Assembly: GCA_964370215.1 (NCBI GenBank)
Contig: CAYJIM010000091.1
Location: 1-7,406 of the forward strand
From: Massiliimalia sp964370215
GTDB lineage: Bacteria; Bacillota; Clostridia; Oscillospirales; Ruminococcaceae
Reading direction: 5' to 3'
DNA: 7,406 nt
Positions 1 through 5,702 of the stretch are shown here, in pieces; the first letter of the stretch is position 1, and each line of letters opens with the position of its first letter. Under the pieces are notes generated by a model. It saw only the letters and a list, made by a program, of their open reading frames with translations, made no database searches and had not been told where the DNA came from. The position numbers and the translations under genes are program-made.

Positions 1-8
1 TTATATTA

Positions 9-75
9 TTGTCAAGCTAAAAATACGCAAAAAATGAAATTATTTTTATTTTGTATTTTCTCGCATATTTGACAA
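9..75. repeat. Nested inverted repeats in the leader region
   Basis: TTGTCAA (9-15) is the exact reverse complement of TTGACAA (69-75). Inside it AAAATAC (20-26) is the reverse complement of GTATTTT (53-59). The loop is AT-rich and 26 bases long. The outer right arm overlaps the -35 hexamer of the possible promoter. The structure has no GC-rich stem followed by a T-run, so it does not look like a standard intrinsic terminator. It might be an operator or an RNA structure between the upstream genes (outside the window) and the head genes; the function is unknown. Confidence 0.3.
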
Positions 76-97
76 CATGACTTTTTCTTGCTATGTA
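69..97 (+). promoter_or_regulatory. Possible sigma-70-type promoter upstream of the head genes
   Basis: A perfect -35 hexamer TTGACA (69-74) is followed after 17 bases by TATGTA (92-97), a poor -10 that matches only the first three consensus bases. It lies 86 bases upstream of the scaffold start and would feed the whole head-tail operon. The spacer and -10 sit inside a 7-bp dyad, ATGACTT (77-83) and AAGTCAT (97-103), which could be a regulator site. Late phage operons are often read from a far upstream promoter, so this may be only a secondary start or chance in AT-rich DNA. Confidence 0.3.
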
Positions 98-118
98 AGT
101 CATATAAAGGGCAAGCAA

Positions 119-161
119 AGCCGTAAAAATTGCAAAGTAAGGCAAGAAACAGCCGTAAAAA
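119..161. repeat. Short direct repeat AGCCGTAAAAA
   Basis: The 11-mer AGCCGTAAAAA occurs at 119-129 and again at 151-161, spaced by 32 bases start to start, just upstream of the scaffold ribosome binding site. The rest of 104-170 is purine-rich with recurrent GCAAG/GCAAAG pieces. It could be a protein binding site or relics of a small duplication; no coding sequence is evident here. Confidence 0.3.
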
Positions 162-182
162 ATCGTAACTAACGGAGTTATT

Positions 183-815
183 ATGAAACGTGATTTTCTA
201 AAGGGATTATTAGGCGAAAGTGCTACAGATGATGTGATTGATAAGATTCTCAATGAGTATCATTCAGCAGTCAAGGGCGAAAAAGAAAAAGCTGAAAAAG
301 TAACAGCTGATTACAACGCTTTGAAAGCAGAACACAAGTCACTAACTGACAAAGTGGGTGAATTGGAAAAAGTATCTGGTAATGCTGAACAATTGCAAAA
401 AGAGCTTGAGCAAATCAAGGCGGAGCAAGCGGAAAAGCAAGCACTAGAAGAAAAGCAAGCTAAGAATGACGCTTATTTTGCAGAACTGGACAAGCACATT
501 CCTAAAGACATGCAGTTCATGAATGAGTACGCACGAAAGGCAATTTATCAAGAAGCAATTGAAGCACACGAAGCAGACACAACCGCAGGGCTACCAGCTC
601 GATTTAATGCAATTATCAAAGACGATAAGGGCAATTATAAAGATGGTATGTTTGCGAAACAAAATCAGCCTGATAATATTCCACCTTTGGGCGATCCTGA
701 AATAGACAATAAAAACCCATTTGCAAAGGAAACATTCAATTTGACAGAACAAATGCGAATGATAAAAGAAAACCCTAGTCAAGCACAGATGTATCAAGAG
801 CAAGCTGGGGCATAA
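183..815 (+). CDS. Phage scaffold protein (GP20 minor structural family)
   Basis: This 210-residue acidic/lysine-rich protein is probably the internal scaffold that guides capsid shell assembly and leaves the prohead. Residues about 1-20 (MKRDFLKGLLGE...) are the typical N-terminus of the phage GP20/scaffold family. About residues 25-105 form a long Glu/Lys/Gln-rich helix with heptad-like spacing, expected to be coiled coil. The C-terminal part (about 160-210) is looser, with Asn/Pro-rich stretches and a short helix ending in QEQAGA; scaffold C-termini usually contact the coat protein. The ATG is preceded by GGAG (174-177) at 5 bases. The capsid gene follows 24 bases downstream, the standard order for these phages. 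The scaffold assignment rests on sequence character and position; no protease motif is visible. Confidence 0.85.
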   Translation: MKRDFLKGLLGESATDDVIDKILNEYHSAVKGEKEKAEKVTADYNALKAEHKSLTDKVGELEKVSGNAEQLQKELEQIKAEQAEKQALEEKQAKNDAYFAELDKHIPKDMQFMNEYARKAIYQEAIEAHEADTTAGLPARFNAIIKDDKGNYKDGMFAKQNQPDNIPPLGDPEIDNKNPFAKETFNLTEQMRMIKENPSQAQMYQEQAGA

Positions 816-839
816 CAATAAAAACAAAAGGAAAAACAA

Positions 840-1784
840 ATGAAAACAAAAATTTCAGATGTAGTAGTACCAGAAGTCTTTGCCAAGTATATTATCCAAA
901 AATCTGTAGAATTATCTAAACTTGTGCAATCTGGTATAATCACAACAAATCAAGAATTGAACAATTTAGTTACTGGCGGCGGTCTTACCGTAAATATGCC
1001 TTTTTGGAATCAAATCACTGGTGAAGATGAAGTTTTAAGCGACTCAACAGCTCTTACACCTGACAAAGTGGGTGCAGATAAAGACATTGCTTGCTTGCTC
1101 ATTCGTGGTAAGGCTTGGAGTGCAAACGATTTAGCAGGTGCGTTGGCAGGTGATGACCCTATGAATGCACTCGGAACAATGGTTGCGGATTGGTGGAATG
1201 CTAGACAACAAGCAACATTAGTTTCAATTTTGAAAGGTGCTTTAGGTTCAACATCAATGGCGGGTCATGTAAAATCAGAACCAACAGCAGTTATTAGTGC
1301 CGAATTACTTCTAGATACAAAACAACTTTTAGGCGATGCCGCACCTAAATTGACAACTCTTGTAATGCATAGTGCAGTTTATACCGCTTTACAAAAACAA
1401 AACTTGATTGCCTTTATACCTAACTCAACTGGTCAAATAAATATGCCTACTTATATGGGCTATAATGTTATTTACGATGATACGGTACCAGTAAACGCAG
1501 GTGTTTATTCTACTTATCTAATGGGTAACGGCGTAATTGGACTTGGTCAAGGTTCGCCAGTATCAATGCCAGCTGTTGAAGTTGACCGAGATAGCCTTGC
1601 AGGTGATGACATTCTTGTAAACAGACGTGCTTTTGTTATGCACCCATTCGGAATTAAATGGGCTGGCACTCCAACAGGTGTTACACCAACAAATGCTGAA
1701 CTTGCTACAACCACAAACTGGACTAAGGTGTATGATAGCAAGAATATTCCAATAGTTGAGCTACAGCATAAAGTGGTGGCATAA
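840..1784 (+). CDS. Major capsid protein
   Basis: The 314-residue protein is the main shell protein. The N-terminal half has the family signature of Firmicutes phage coat proteins: VVPEVFAKYIIQKSVELSKL, then a TTNQELN...GGGLTVNMPFWNQITG segment and an LIRGKAWSANDLAGAL stretch. Later parts (LVMHSAVYTALQKQNLI, MGYNVIYDDTVPV, RRAFVMHPFGIKW) match the A-domain core seen in HK97-fold coat proteins, and I place it in the Gp13-like major capsid group from memory. An HK97 fold is expected, not shown. There is no obvious N-terminal delta domain, which fits a separate scaffold gene just upstream. AAAAGGA (826-832) lies 7 bases before the ATG. The stop codon overlaps the next start as TAATG, so the small downstream gene is probably translated by re-initiation. 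Confidence 0.9.
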   Translation: MKTKISDVVVPEVFAKYIIQKSVELSKLVQSGIITTNQELNNLVTGGGLTVNMPFWNQITGEDEVLSDSTALTPDKVGADKDIACLLIRGKAWSANDLAGALAGDDPMNALGTMVADWWNARQQATLVSILKGALGSTSMAGHVKSEPTAVISAELLLDTKQLLGDAAPKLTTLVMHSAVYTALQKQNLIAFIPNSTGQINMPTYMGYNVIYDDTVPVNAGVYSTYLMGNGVIGLGQGSPVSMPAVEVDRDSLAGDDILVNRRAFVMHPFGIKWAGTPTGVTPTNAELATTTNWTKVYDSKNIPIVELQHKVVA

Positions 1785-1933
1785 TGAGTGCGACAGCTCA
1801 CCAAATGCGTAGGCGAATGCAAAAAGCAAAAGGCGAGCCAGTAGCCGAACAAAAGCCAACGCAAAATAATACGGTAAATAAAACAGCTGAAAAACAAGAA
1901 AAAAATAAAGCTGATAAAACCGAAAAAGAATAA
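1784..1933 (+). CDS. Small charged 49-residue protein, function unknown
   Basis: The start shares its A with the capsid stop codon (TAATG), so it is probably coupled to capsid translation. The product begins MSATAHQMRRRMQKAKGEPV and is then almost wholly Lys, Glu, Gln, Asn, Thr and Ala, ending KADKTEKE. It has no hydrophobic core, signal peptide or cysteines and is expected to be one basic helix followed by a disordered tail. Small genes at this position between capsid and head-tail connector are common in Firmicutes phages, and several carry DNA-binding or head-decoration roles, but I recognise no specific family. The frame is open from the overlap to a stop 14 bases before the next gene, and its codon use resembles that of its neighbours, which argues for a real gene. 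Confidence 0.65.
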   Translation: MSATAHQMRRRMQKAKGEPVAEQKPTQNNTVNKTAEKQEKNKADKTEKE

Positions 1934-1947
1934 AAAGAGGTGGTAAC

Positions 1948-2337
1948 ATGTATCTAACTTATGAAGAGTATCAAATCTTAGGCGGTGCGATAGATGAAGC
2001 CACCTTTACACGTTTAGAGTTCATGGCAAGCAAGCTCATTGACAGATTCACTTTTGAAAGACTTCACGCAATGACAACAAAGCCGAAAGAAGTTCAAATG
2101 TGTATGTTTGAGATGATAAACTTGTATGGCAAACACAATACAGCGAGTGCAGAAAAAGACGTTTCTCAAATGTCAAACAATGGTGTAAGCGTTCAGTATA
2201 TCAATGCAAGTTATATTGAACTTGATGACCAAATGCACAAGCTTGTAAAGCTCTACTTGTCTAATGTAAAAACCGATGACGGCAATTCAATTCTTTACGC
2301 AGGAGTTAAACAGAATGAAACTACCTTTTGCCGATAA
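1948..2337 (+). CDS. Head-tail connector (adaptor) protein
   Basis: This 129-residue protein probably binds under the portal as the adaptor that starts the neck (SPP1 gp15 / HK97 gp6 type). The N-terminus, MYLTYEEYQILGG followed by FTRLEFMASKLIDRFTFERL, is the pattern of Firmicutes connector proteins: an YxxLGG-like turn and helices with a conserved Asp-Arg-Phe/Thr. A second helical block (KEVQMCMFEMINLYGKHN) and a third near residues 83-105 follow. AGAGG (1936-1940) is 7 bases before the ATG. The end overlaps the next gene by 23 bases. Position directly after capsid supports the assignment; the fold itself cannot be seen here. Confidence 0.75.
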   Translation: MYLTYEEYQILGGAIDEATFTRLEFMASKLIDRFTFERLHAMTTKPKEVQMCMFEMINLYGKHNTASAEKDVSQMSNNGVSVQYINASYIELDDQMHKLVKLYLSNVKTDDGNSILYAGVKQNETTFCR

Positions 2338-2734
2338 AGATGTGACTTTGTATAACGTCATTGAAGTTCGTGACGAATACGACCGCCCACTTCCAAAACT
2401 GCAAAGAATTGTCTTGCGTGGGTGTTCGTGGCTCAAATCTGACAAGAAAATACAAGTTGATACTGTATTGATTGAAAGTGATGAGTTTATCGTGAAAATA
2501 CCTTATAGCCGATACTTTCGCAATGCGTGGGAGTTTACAGGCGAAATGGGTACTTTTACACTTAGGGCTGATGATGTGCTTGTTTTGGGTGTTGTAGAAG
2601 ATGAGTTTGATGTGGGAGTCGGCACAAGTGACGTTTTAGAAAAGTATTCTAATAGAAGCTTTGCTATAAAGTCATTCAACGACTTCACGGGCGAGGGATT
2701 ACCTTTGCCACATTATCAAGTAACAGGTAAATAG
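2315..2734 (+). CDS. Putative head-closure/minor structural protein (DUF6751-like)
   Basis: The 139-residue product sits where these operons carry the head-completion or 'minor capsid 1' protein. Its first part, FADKDVTLYNVIEVRDEYDR then RIVLRGCSWLKSDKK and DEFIVKIPYSRYF, resembles the DUF6751 phage family as I remember it (a DITLYN motif, then an RTVLKGVSW-like motif, then IPY). The chain is beta-rich, fitting a small beta-barrel head-closure protein, but that is inference. I chose the ATG at 2315 because AGGAG (2301-2305) precedes it by 9 bases; the upstream in-frame ATG at 2276 adds 13 residues outside the family pattern and has no such site. The start overlaps the connector gene by 23 bases, which suggests coupling. 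Confidence 0.6.
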   Translation: MKLPFADKDVTLYNVIEVRDEYDRPLPKLQRIVLRGCSWLKSDKKIQVDTVLIESDEFIVKIPYSRYFRNAWEFTGEMGTFTLRADDVLVLGVVEDEFDVGVGTSDVLEKYSNRSFAIKSFNDFTGEGLPLPHYQVTGK

Positions 2735-2736
2735 CC

Positions 2737-3078
2737 ATGAAAACCAAAGTCACAGTAGATGTAAATGCAAAAGCAGTATCAAGGCGAGTGGCTAGAAATA
2801 AAGTTTTTGGTGTATTTGCGGCGGCTGAATGGTTTAGGCTTATCACTCCATACGTGCCTTATGAAACGGGAAACCTTGCGGAAGATGTAACGATTGAACC
2901 TAATAAAATAACGTACAATGCACTTTATGCACGTAGATTATATTATGGAACATCTTTCAATTTTCGCAAAGATAAACACGCTTTAGCAAGTGCAAAATGG
3001 AATGAAGCGGCAAAGGCTATACAGAAACCAAAGCTTATAAGGGCATTACAACGAAAGATTGAAAAAGAGGACATCTAA
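2737..3078 (+). CDS. Minor capsid 2-like protein (tail completion/neck)
   Basis: This is a 113-residue basic protein. The motif TPYVPYETGNLAEDV (about residues 37-51), followed by ALYARRLYYGTSFNFRKDKHALASAKWNEAA, is the hallmark of the phage minor capsid protein 2 family: a P-Y/F-x-T-G-N-L motif, then Y-A-x-x-x-Y-Y-G-T, then a W near the end. The family is placed with HK97 gp10-like neck or tail-completion proteins, which join the finished head to the tail; the exact role in this phage is inferred. The ATG is 2 bases after the previous stop and has only a weak CAGG site, so coupling to the upstream gene is likely. Its stop overlaps the next start as TAATG. Confidence 0.8.
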   Translation: MKTKVTVDVNAKAVSRRVARNKVFGVFAAAEWFRLITPYVPYETGNLAEDVTIEPNKITYNALYARRLYYGTSFNFRKDKHALASAKWNEAAKAIQKPKLIRALQRKIEKEDI

Positions 3079-3587
3079 TGAGTCAAGTAGCAAAAAAACT
3101 AGCTAAAAAATCTGAACTAGATTACAAAACTACAAAGCATTTTGCGGTGTGGGATTGGCTGAATGCTTCACGCTTATTTGAGTACACTTTTTTCAACTTC
3201 TCTAGTGCTGAAAATGGTGATGTAGTTTTTGCGCCTGATGACATCATACAGCCCACGTCTGAAATATCTGACGATGTAATACAAGGATATATTGACGGCT
3301 CAAAGGAAAAGGAATATATTCTAACGGCTATTTTCTTTTTACCGATTGAAACACAGCCGAACACGGATAAAAATCTTGAATGGGCTAGTGTAGTTGAAAA
3401 TGTGGCAAATTGGGTGCAAGCTCAAAATGATTTAGGAAACTTCCCTAACTTTGGGGAAAAATGTATAATTGAACGAGTTGAAACTGTGCAAGCTTCTGAC
3501 GGCATAAGTGGTGCTGATGAAACAGGCGCAAAGTATCAGTTTTCAATAAGAATAATTTATCGTGATATAACAAACGCTAGAGCGTAA
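3078..3587 (+). CDS. Minor capsid 3-like protein (tail terminator candidate)
   Basis: The 169-residue protein corresponds in position and size to the minor capsid 3 family, which follows minor capsid 2 in Firmicutes siphophages and probably caps the tail tube at the head-proximal end. The visible pattern is an N-terminal helix, a central FNFSSAENGDVVFAP stretch with strands, EYILTAIFFLPIET and the C-terminal strand YQFSIRIIYRDI, consistent with the alpha/beta tail-terminator fold. WASVVENVANWVQAQNDLGNFP is a typical 'nxxW/NVxxWI...N..G.LP' segment of this family. The start overlaps the previous stop (TAATG) and GAGG (3067-3070) lies 7 bases before it. The terminator function is inferred from neighbours. 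Confidence 0.7.
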   Translation: MSQVAKKLAKKSELDYKTTKHFAVWDWLNASRLFEYTFFNFSSAENGDVVFAPDDIIQPTSEISDDVIQGYIDGSKEKEYILTAIFFLPIETQPNTDKNLEWASVVENVANWVQAQNDLGNFPNFGEKCIIERVETVQASDGISGADETGAKYQFSIRIIYRDITNARA

Positions 3588-3599
3588 GGAGTATTTTAT

Positions 3600-4169
3600 A
3601 TGGCGGCAACAATAAAACAAGGTGCGATTTATGCGTATGATAAGATTCACTATCTTAGCATTACAAATGAAATTCCAGCCAATTTAGATTTTGACACACC
3701 AGTTGACGGGCAAGATGTAGATGTTACAGCAATGGAGCTATTAGGGCGATATGTGACTGAACTTACTGAAAGTCCAAATGCAGTAACAAGTGAAGACGCA
3801 TTTATTATCAATAAAACGGCTTCTACAACAGTTGACAGCTACAATATTGTGTTTGCAGGTAACACTCTAAAAGTAGTTTCAGATAAGGCAACAAAAGCAA
3901 TCATTGATGTTCCTTATTTCTTGAAAACTGGCGAAGAAGCAATGCTCAATTTGCTTATTGTAGACGAATACAATAGCCCACAAGAGGGCTTTTACACAGC
4001 AAGAATGTTTAGAGTATCAGTATCAGTATCAAGCGAAAATGTAACAGCTACTGAAAAAATTGATGTTGACTTTGAACTTGCGGCGGCTAAAGACCCTGTT
4101 TTTGGTGTTTATGAAAAAGACACTAAAACATTCACAATTTCTAAAACTCAAACTGTACCTACTCCATAA
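3600..4169 (+). CDS. Major tail (tube) protein
   Basis: The 189-residue protein, after the terminator candidate and before the chaperone and tape measure genes, is almost certainly the tail tube subunit. It is beta-rich and polar, starts MAATIKQGAIYAYDKIHYL, and its C-terminal half has alternating strand patterns (FYTARMFRVSVSVSSENV, EKIDVDFELAAAKDPVFGVY). It ends with the short TISKTQTVPTP tail common in tube proteins. A strong TAAGGAG (3585-3591), which includes the stop codon of the upstream gene, is 8 bases before the ATG, as expected for a protein needed in many copies. A triple AGTATC repeat (4013-4030) encodes the VSVSV strand. I recognise the role mainly from context. Confidence 0.75.
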   Translation: MAATIKQGAIYAYDKIHYLSITNEIPANLDFDTPVDGQDVDVTAMELLGRYVTELTESPNAVTSEDAFIINKTASTTVDSYNIVFAGNTLKVVSDKATKAIIDVPYFLKTGEEAMLNLLIVDEYNSPQEGFYTARMFRVSVSVSSENVTATEKIDVDFELAAAKDPVFGVYEKDTKTFTISKTQTVPTP

Positions 4170-4178
4170 GGGAAAAAA

Positions 4179-4523
4179 ATGTCATTAGAAATGCTTGAAA
4201 AATTGGCTAATGCAGAGCATAAAATAAATGTTGACTTGATAGGGCATAAATTCAAGTTTGATGTTGCTGATGTGGACATTGAAGCAATTCAGCGATTGAC
4301 TGACTTTGCACTATCCGCACAAACTAAGCCGTTTGATATGGCACTATACAACGAATGTAAAAACGTGTATATTGACGTCATAGGCGAGGAGCATTACAAC
4401 AAAGCTATGAACGGGAAGCCTAAATCAATAAAGAATTTAGCCAAATTGACTATTGCAGTTGGTAAAATTCTTGAAGAGGTCAATAAATATTATGCAAAGC
4501 CTGACAAGGGAACTACCAAATAG
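4179..4523 (+). CDS. Tail assembly chaperone candidate (upstream partner of Gp15)
   Basis: The 114-residue acidic, helical protein lies between tail tube and Gp15 genes, where siphophages keep the tail assembly chaperone that coats the tape measure during tail growth (lambda gpG position). Helices cover about residues 1-12, 35-48 and 52-70 (FDMALYNECKNVYIDVIGEEHYNKAM), ending in a Lys-rich segment. AAGGG (4168-4172), overlapping the upstream stop, is 6 bases before the ATG. The last 32 bases overlap the Gp15 gene in the +1 frame. Lambda-type chaperones make a fusion by frameshifting; here both separate initiation and a +1 shift near the end are possible (see findings). The function is from position; no family motif is certain. 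Confidence 0.6.
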   Translation: MSLEMLEKLANAEHKINVDLIGHKFKFDVADVDIEAIQRLTDFALSAQTKPFDMALYNECKNVYIDVIGEEHYNKAMNGKPKSIKNLAKLTIAVGKILEEVNKYYAKPDKGTTK

Positions 4524-5076
4524 CATAGCATTATCTACTCGACAAATAGAAATCAAGACCGATTTTAAGACTTGGCTAAACTTCCAATCACAAATGGCTA
4601 AAAACATAAGTGAACTTGAAAGAATACAAGTAGTGAAATCGGTTTTTTTTGAAGATGTAAAGATAATGCCTAACGAGTATCAAGACGTGTTGTTCGGAAT
4701 TTCCGAATATCTCAAAGGTGCAAGAGGTTATATCAATCATGTTGCTGACGTCAGCAAAACGATAAATAATGACATACCTTTTGACTTTGAACTTGATAGC
4801 TCATACATTTACGGCGCATTCATGGAACAGTACGGAATAGATTTATTTGATGCAGAATTGCATTACTATAAATTTATGGCATTGTTCGAGTGCTTACACG
4901 AAAACACGGCTTTCAAGAAGATAGTAGGCTACAGAATGACAGACACACGCAAAATAAAAGATAAGAACATGAGGGCGCACGCTGAAAAGATGAAGCGACT
5001 TTATGAAATCATAGACACACAAGCACAAGAAGACTTTGAAGCTGAAAAGCAACAAATTCTTAGTGATTGGGGGTAA
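4492..5076 (+). CDS. Gp15-family phage tail protein
   Basis: The 194-residue protein begins MQSLTRELPNSIAL then IEIKTDFKTWLNFQ, the recognisable start of the bacteriophage Gp15 family (L..LP.si...g....I.TDFR.WL.F), found next to tape measure genes in Listeria A118 and relatives. The family probably serves in tail assembly together with the upstream gene. The C-terminal half contains YGIDLFDAELHYYKFMALFECL and a charged helix ending AEKQQILSDWG, also typical. I chose ATG 4492 because the family N-terminus starts there; AGAGGT (4475-4480) lies 11 bases upstream. The in-frame ATG at 4453 would add 13 unrelated residues. The stop is 3 bases before the tape measure start. Confidence 0.8.
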   Translation: MQSLTRELPNSIALSTRQIEIKTDFKTWLNFQSQMAKNISELERIQVVKSVFFEDVKIMPNEYQDVLFGISEYLKGARGYINHVADVSKTINNDIPFDFELDSSYIYGAFMEQYGIDLFDAELHYYKFMALFECLHENTAFKKIVGYRMTDTRKIKDKNMRAHAEKMKRLYEIIDTQAQEDFEAEKQQILSDWG

Positions 5077-5079
5077 AAA

Positions 5080-5548
5080 ATGGCAGACGGAAAAGTTATA
5101 ATTCAGATTGATGGCGACACAAAAGACTTTGAAAAGTCACTTAGTGGGCTTGGTGGCATTGCACAAAAAGCACTAGGCGCAGTAACTACGGCGGTTGCAG
5201 GTATTGGCACAGCTTTTGCAGTTGCAGGGGCTAAGTCTTTAGGCATTGCAAGCAACTTGCAGGAAGTTCAAAACGTAGTTGACGTTACCTTTGGCGAGGG
5301 AGCAAAGCAGATTGAAGCTTTTGCGAACACCGCAGGCGAAGCGTTCGGACTTAGTGAATTGCAAGCGAAAAAGTACAGCTCTACTTTAGGTGCAATGCTT
5401 AAGTCATCTGGATTGGCAGAGGAAGCAACTCTCGAAATGTCACAGACAATGACAGGTCTTGTGGGAGATTTTGCGAGTTTTTACAACTTAGACCATGAAA
5501 CAGCGTTCCAAAAAATACAGAGCGCAACGGCCGGCGAAGTAGAACCGT
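5080..5548 (+). CDS. Tape measure protein, exon 1
   Basis: Exon 1 encodes residues 1-156 and the first base of Leu157 of the tail length-determining protein, which fills the tail tube and aids DNA entry. MADGKVIIQIDGDTKDFEKS is the usual N-terminus of Firmicutes tape measure proteins, followed by an Ala/Gly-rich hydrophobic segment (about 30-52) and LQEVQNVVDVTFGEGAKQIE...AFGLSELQAKKYSSTLGAML, a conserved helical domain. The exon ends in QSATAGEVEP. GGGGGT (5069-5074) is 5 bases before the ATG. If the intron is not removed, reading continues LMLAA and stops at 5563-5565, giving a 161-residue truncated protein. Splicing restores GEVEPL-RQLGIN, the normal family sequence. Confidence 0.93.
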
Positions 5549-5643
5549 TGATGTTAGCGGCTTAATAAGGTGACTTATTATGAAAAAGTTGGTGAACGCA
5601 AGTAAAAGCGGTGTGTGGGAAACCATGCTAACGGTGAAAGCCT
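5549..5643 (+). ncRNA. Ribozyme 5' half: P1 guide, P2, P3, P4, P5 5' strands
   Basis: P1: exon CCGU with GCGG (5557-5560). P2: UAAUAAG (5563-5569), GUGA tetraloop, CUUAUUA (5574-5580), nearly the td P2. P3 5' strand: GUUGGUG (5588-5594), pairing with 6519-6525. P4 5' strand: ACGGU (5631-5635), pairing with 6442-6446. J4/5 is GAAA (5636-5639). P5 5' strand: GCCU (5640-5643). Between P3 and P4 lie 36 bases that hold two small hairpins, CGC/GCG (5597-5599, 5608-5610) and GUGUGG-GAAA-CCAUGC (5613-5628); most relatives have only a few joining bases here. The pairings were found by eye and no folding was run. Confidence 0.8.
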
Positions 5644-5654
5644 AAATTAAAAAC

Positions 5655-5683
5655 TTGAAAACCTTTTGCGTATTTGGTATAAT
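5655..5683 (+). promoter_or_regulatory. Internal promoter for the homing endonuclease
   Basis: TTGAAA (5655-5660), a 17-base spacer and a perfect TATAAT (5678-5683), with the extended -10 TG at 5675-5676. This is the best promoter match in the window. A start near 5690 would give a very short leader beginning at or near the AAAGGAG ribosome binding site (5689-5695). It lies in the P5 loop of the intron, so the endonuclease can be made apart from late operon transcription. Activity is inferred from sequence only. Confidence 0.7.
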
Positions 5684-5702
5684 AACACAAAGGAGAACTT
5701 TT
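5658..5702 (+). promoter_or_regulatory. Potential hairpin masking the endonuclease ribosome binding site
   Basis: CCUUU (5662-5666) can pair with AAAGG (5689-5693) of the ribosome binding site AAAGGAG (5689-5695), extended by AAAA (5658-5661) with UUUU (5699-5702) across a 5-base bulge. The loop is 22 bases. Transcripts read through from the late operon contain both arms; transcripts from the internal promoter lack the left arm. The stem is A/U-rich and modest in strength, so masking is a hypothesis. Confidence 0.4.

Noticed and set aside
20..59. Rho-independent terminator before the scaffold gene
   Set aside because: The dyad is A/T-only apart from one pair, has a 26-base loop and no G/C stem followed by a T-run.
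17..253. Reverse-strand open frame of 78 residues over the leader
   Set aside because: It overlaps the scaffold start and its ribosome site, has no ribosome site of its own, and its hydrophobic product is what AT-rich DNA read backwards tends to give.
1547..1949. Two reverse-strand open frames (1547-1897 and 1761-1949)
   Set aside because: They lie opposite the capsid end and the small charged gene; the Phe/Leu/Tyr-rich products are the complement of Lys/Glu/Gln-rich codons.
2276..2314. Upstream ATG for the DUF6751-like protein
   Set aside because: It has no ribosome site and adds 13 residues read from the connector gene; ATG 2315 has AGGAG at 9 bases.
4013..4030. Triple AGTATC repeat in the tail tube gene
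   Set aside because: It is in frame, encodes a plausible VSVSV strand, and is too short to suggest phase variation.
5655..5702. TTG at 5655 as the start of the endonuclease
   Set aside because: It coincides with the -35 hexamer, has no ribosome site, and adds 16 residues before the usual GIY-YIG start; ATG 5703 has AAAGGAG at 7 bases.
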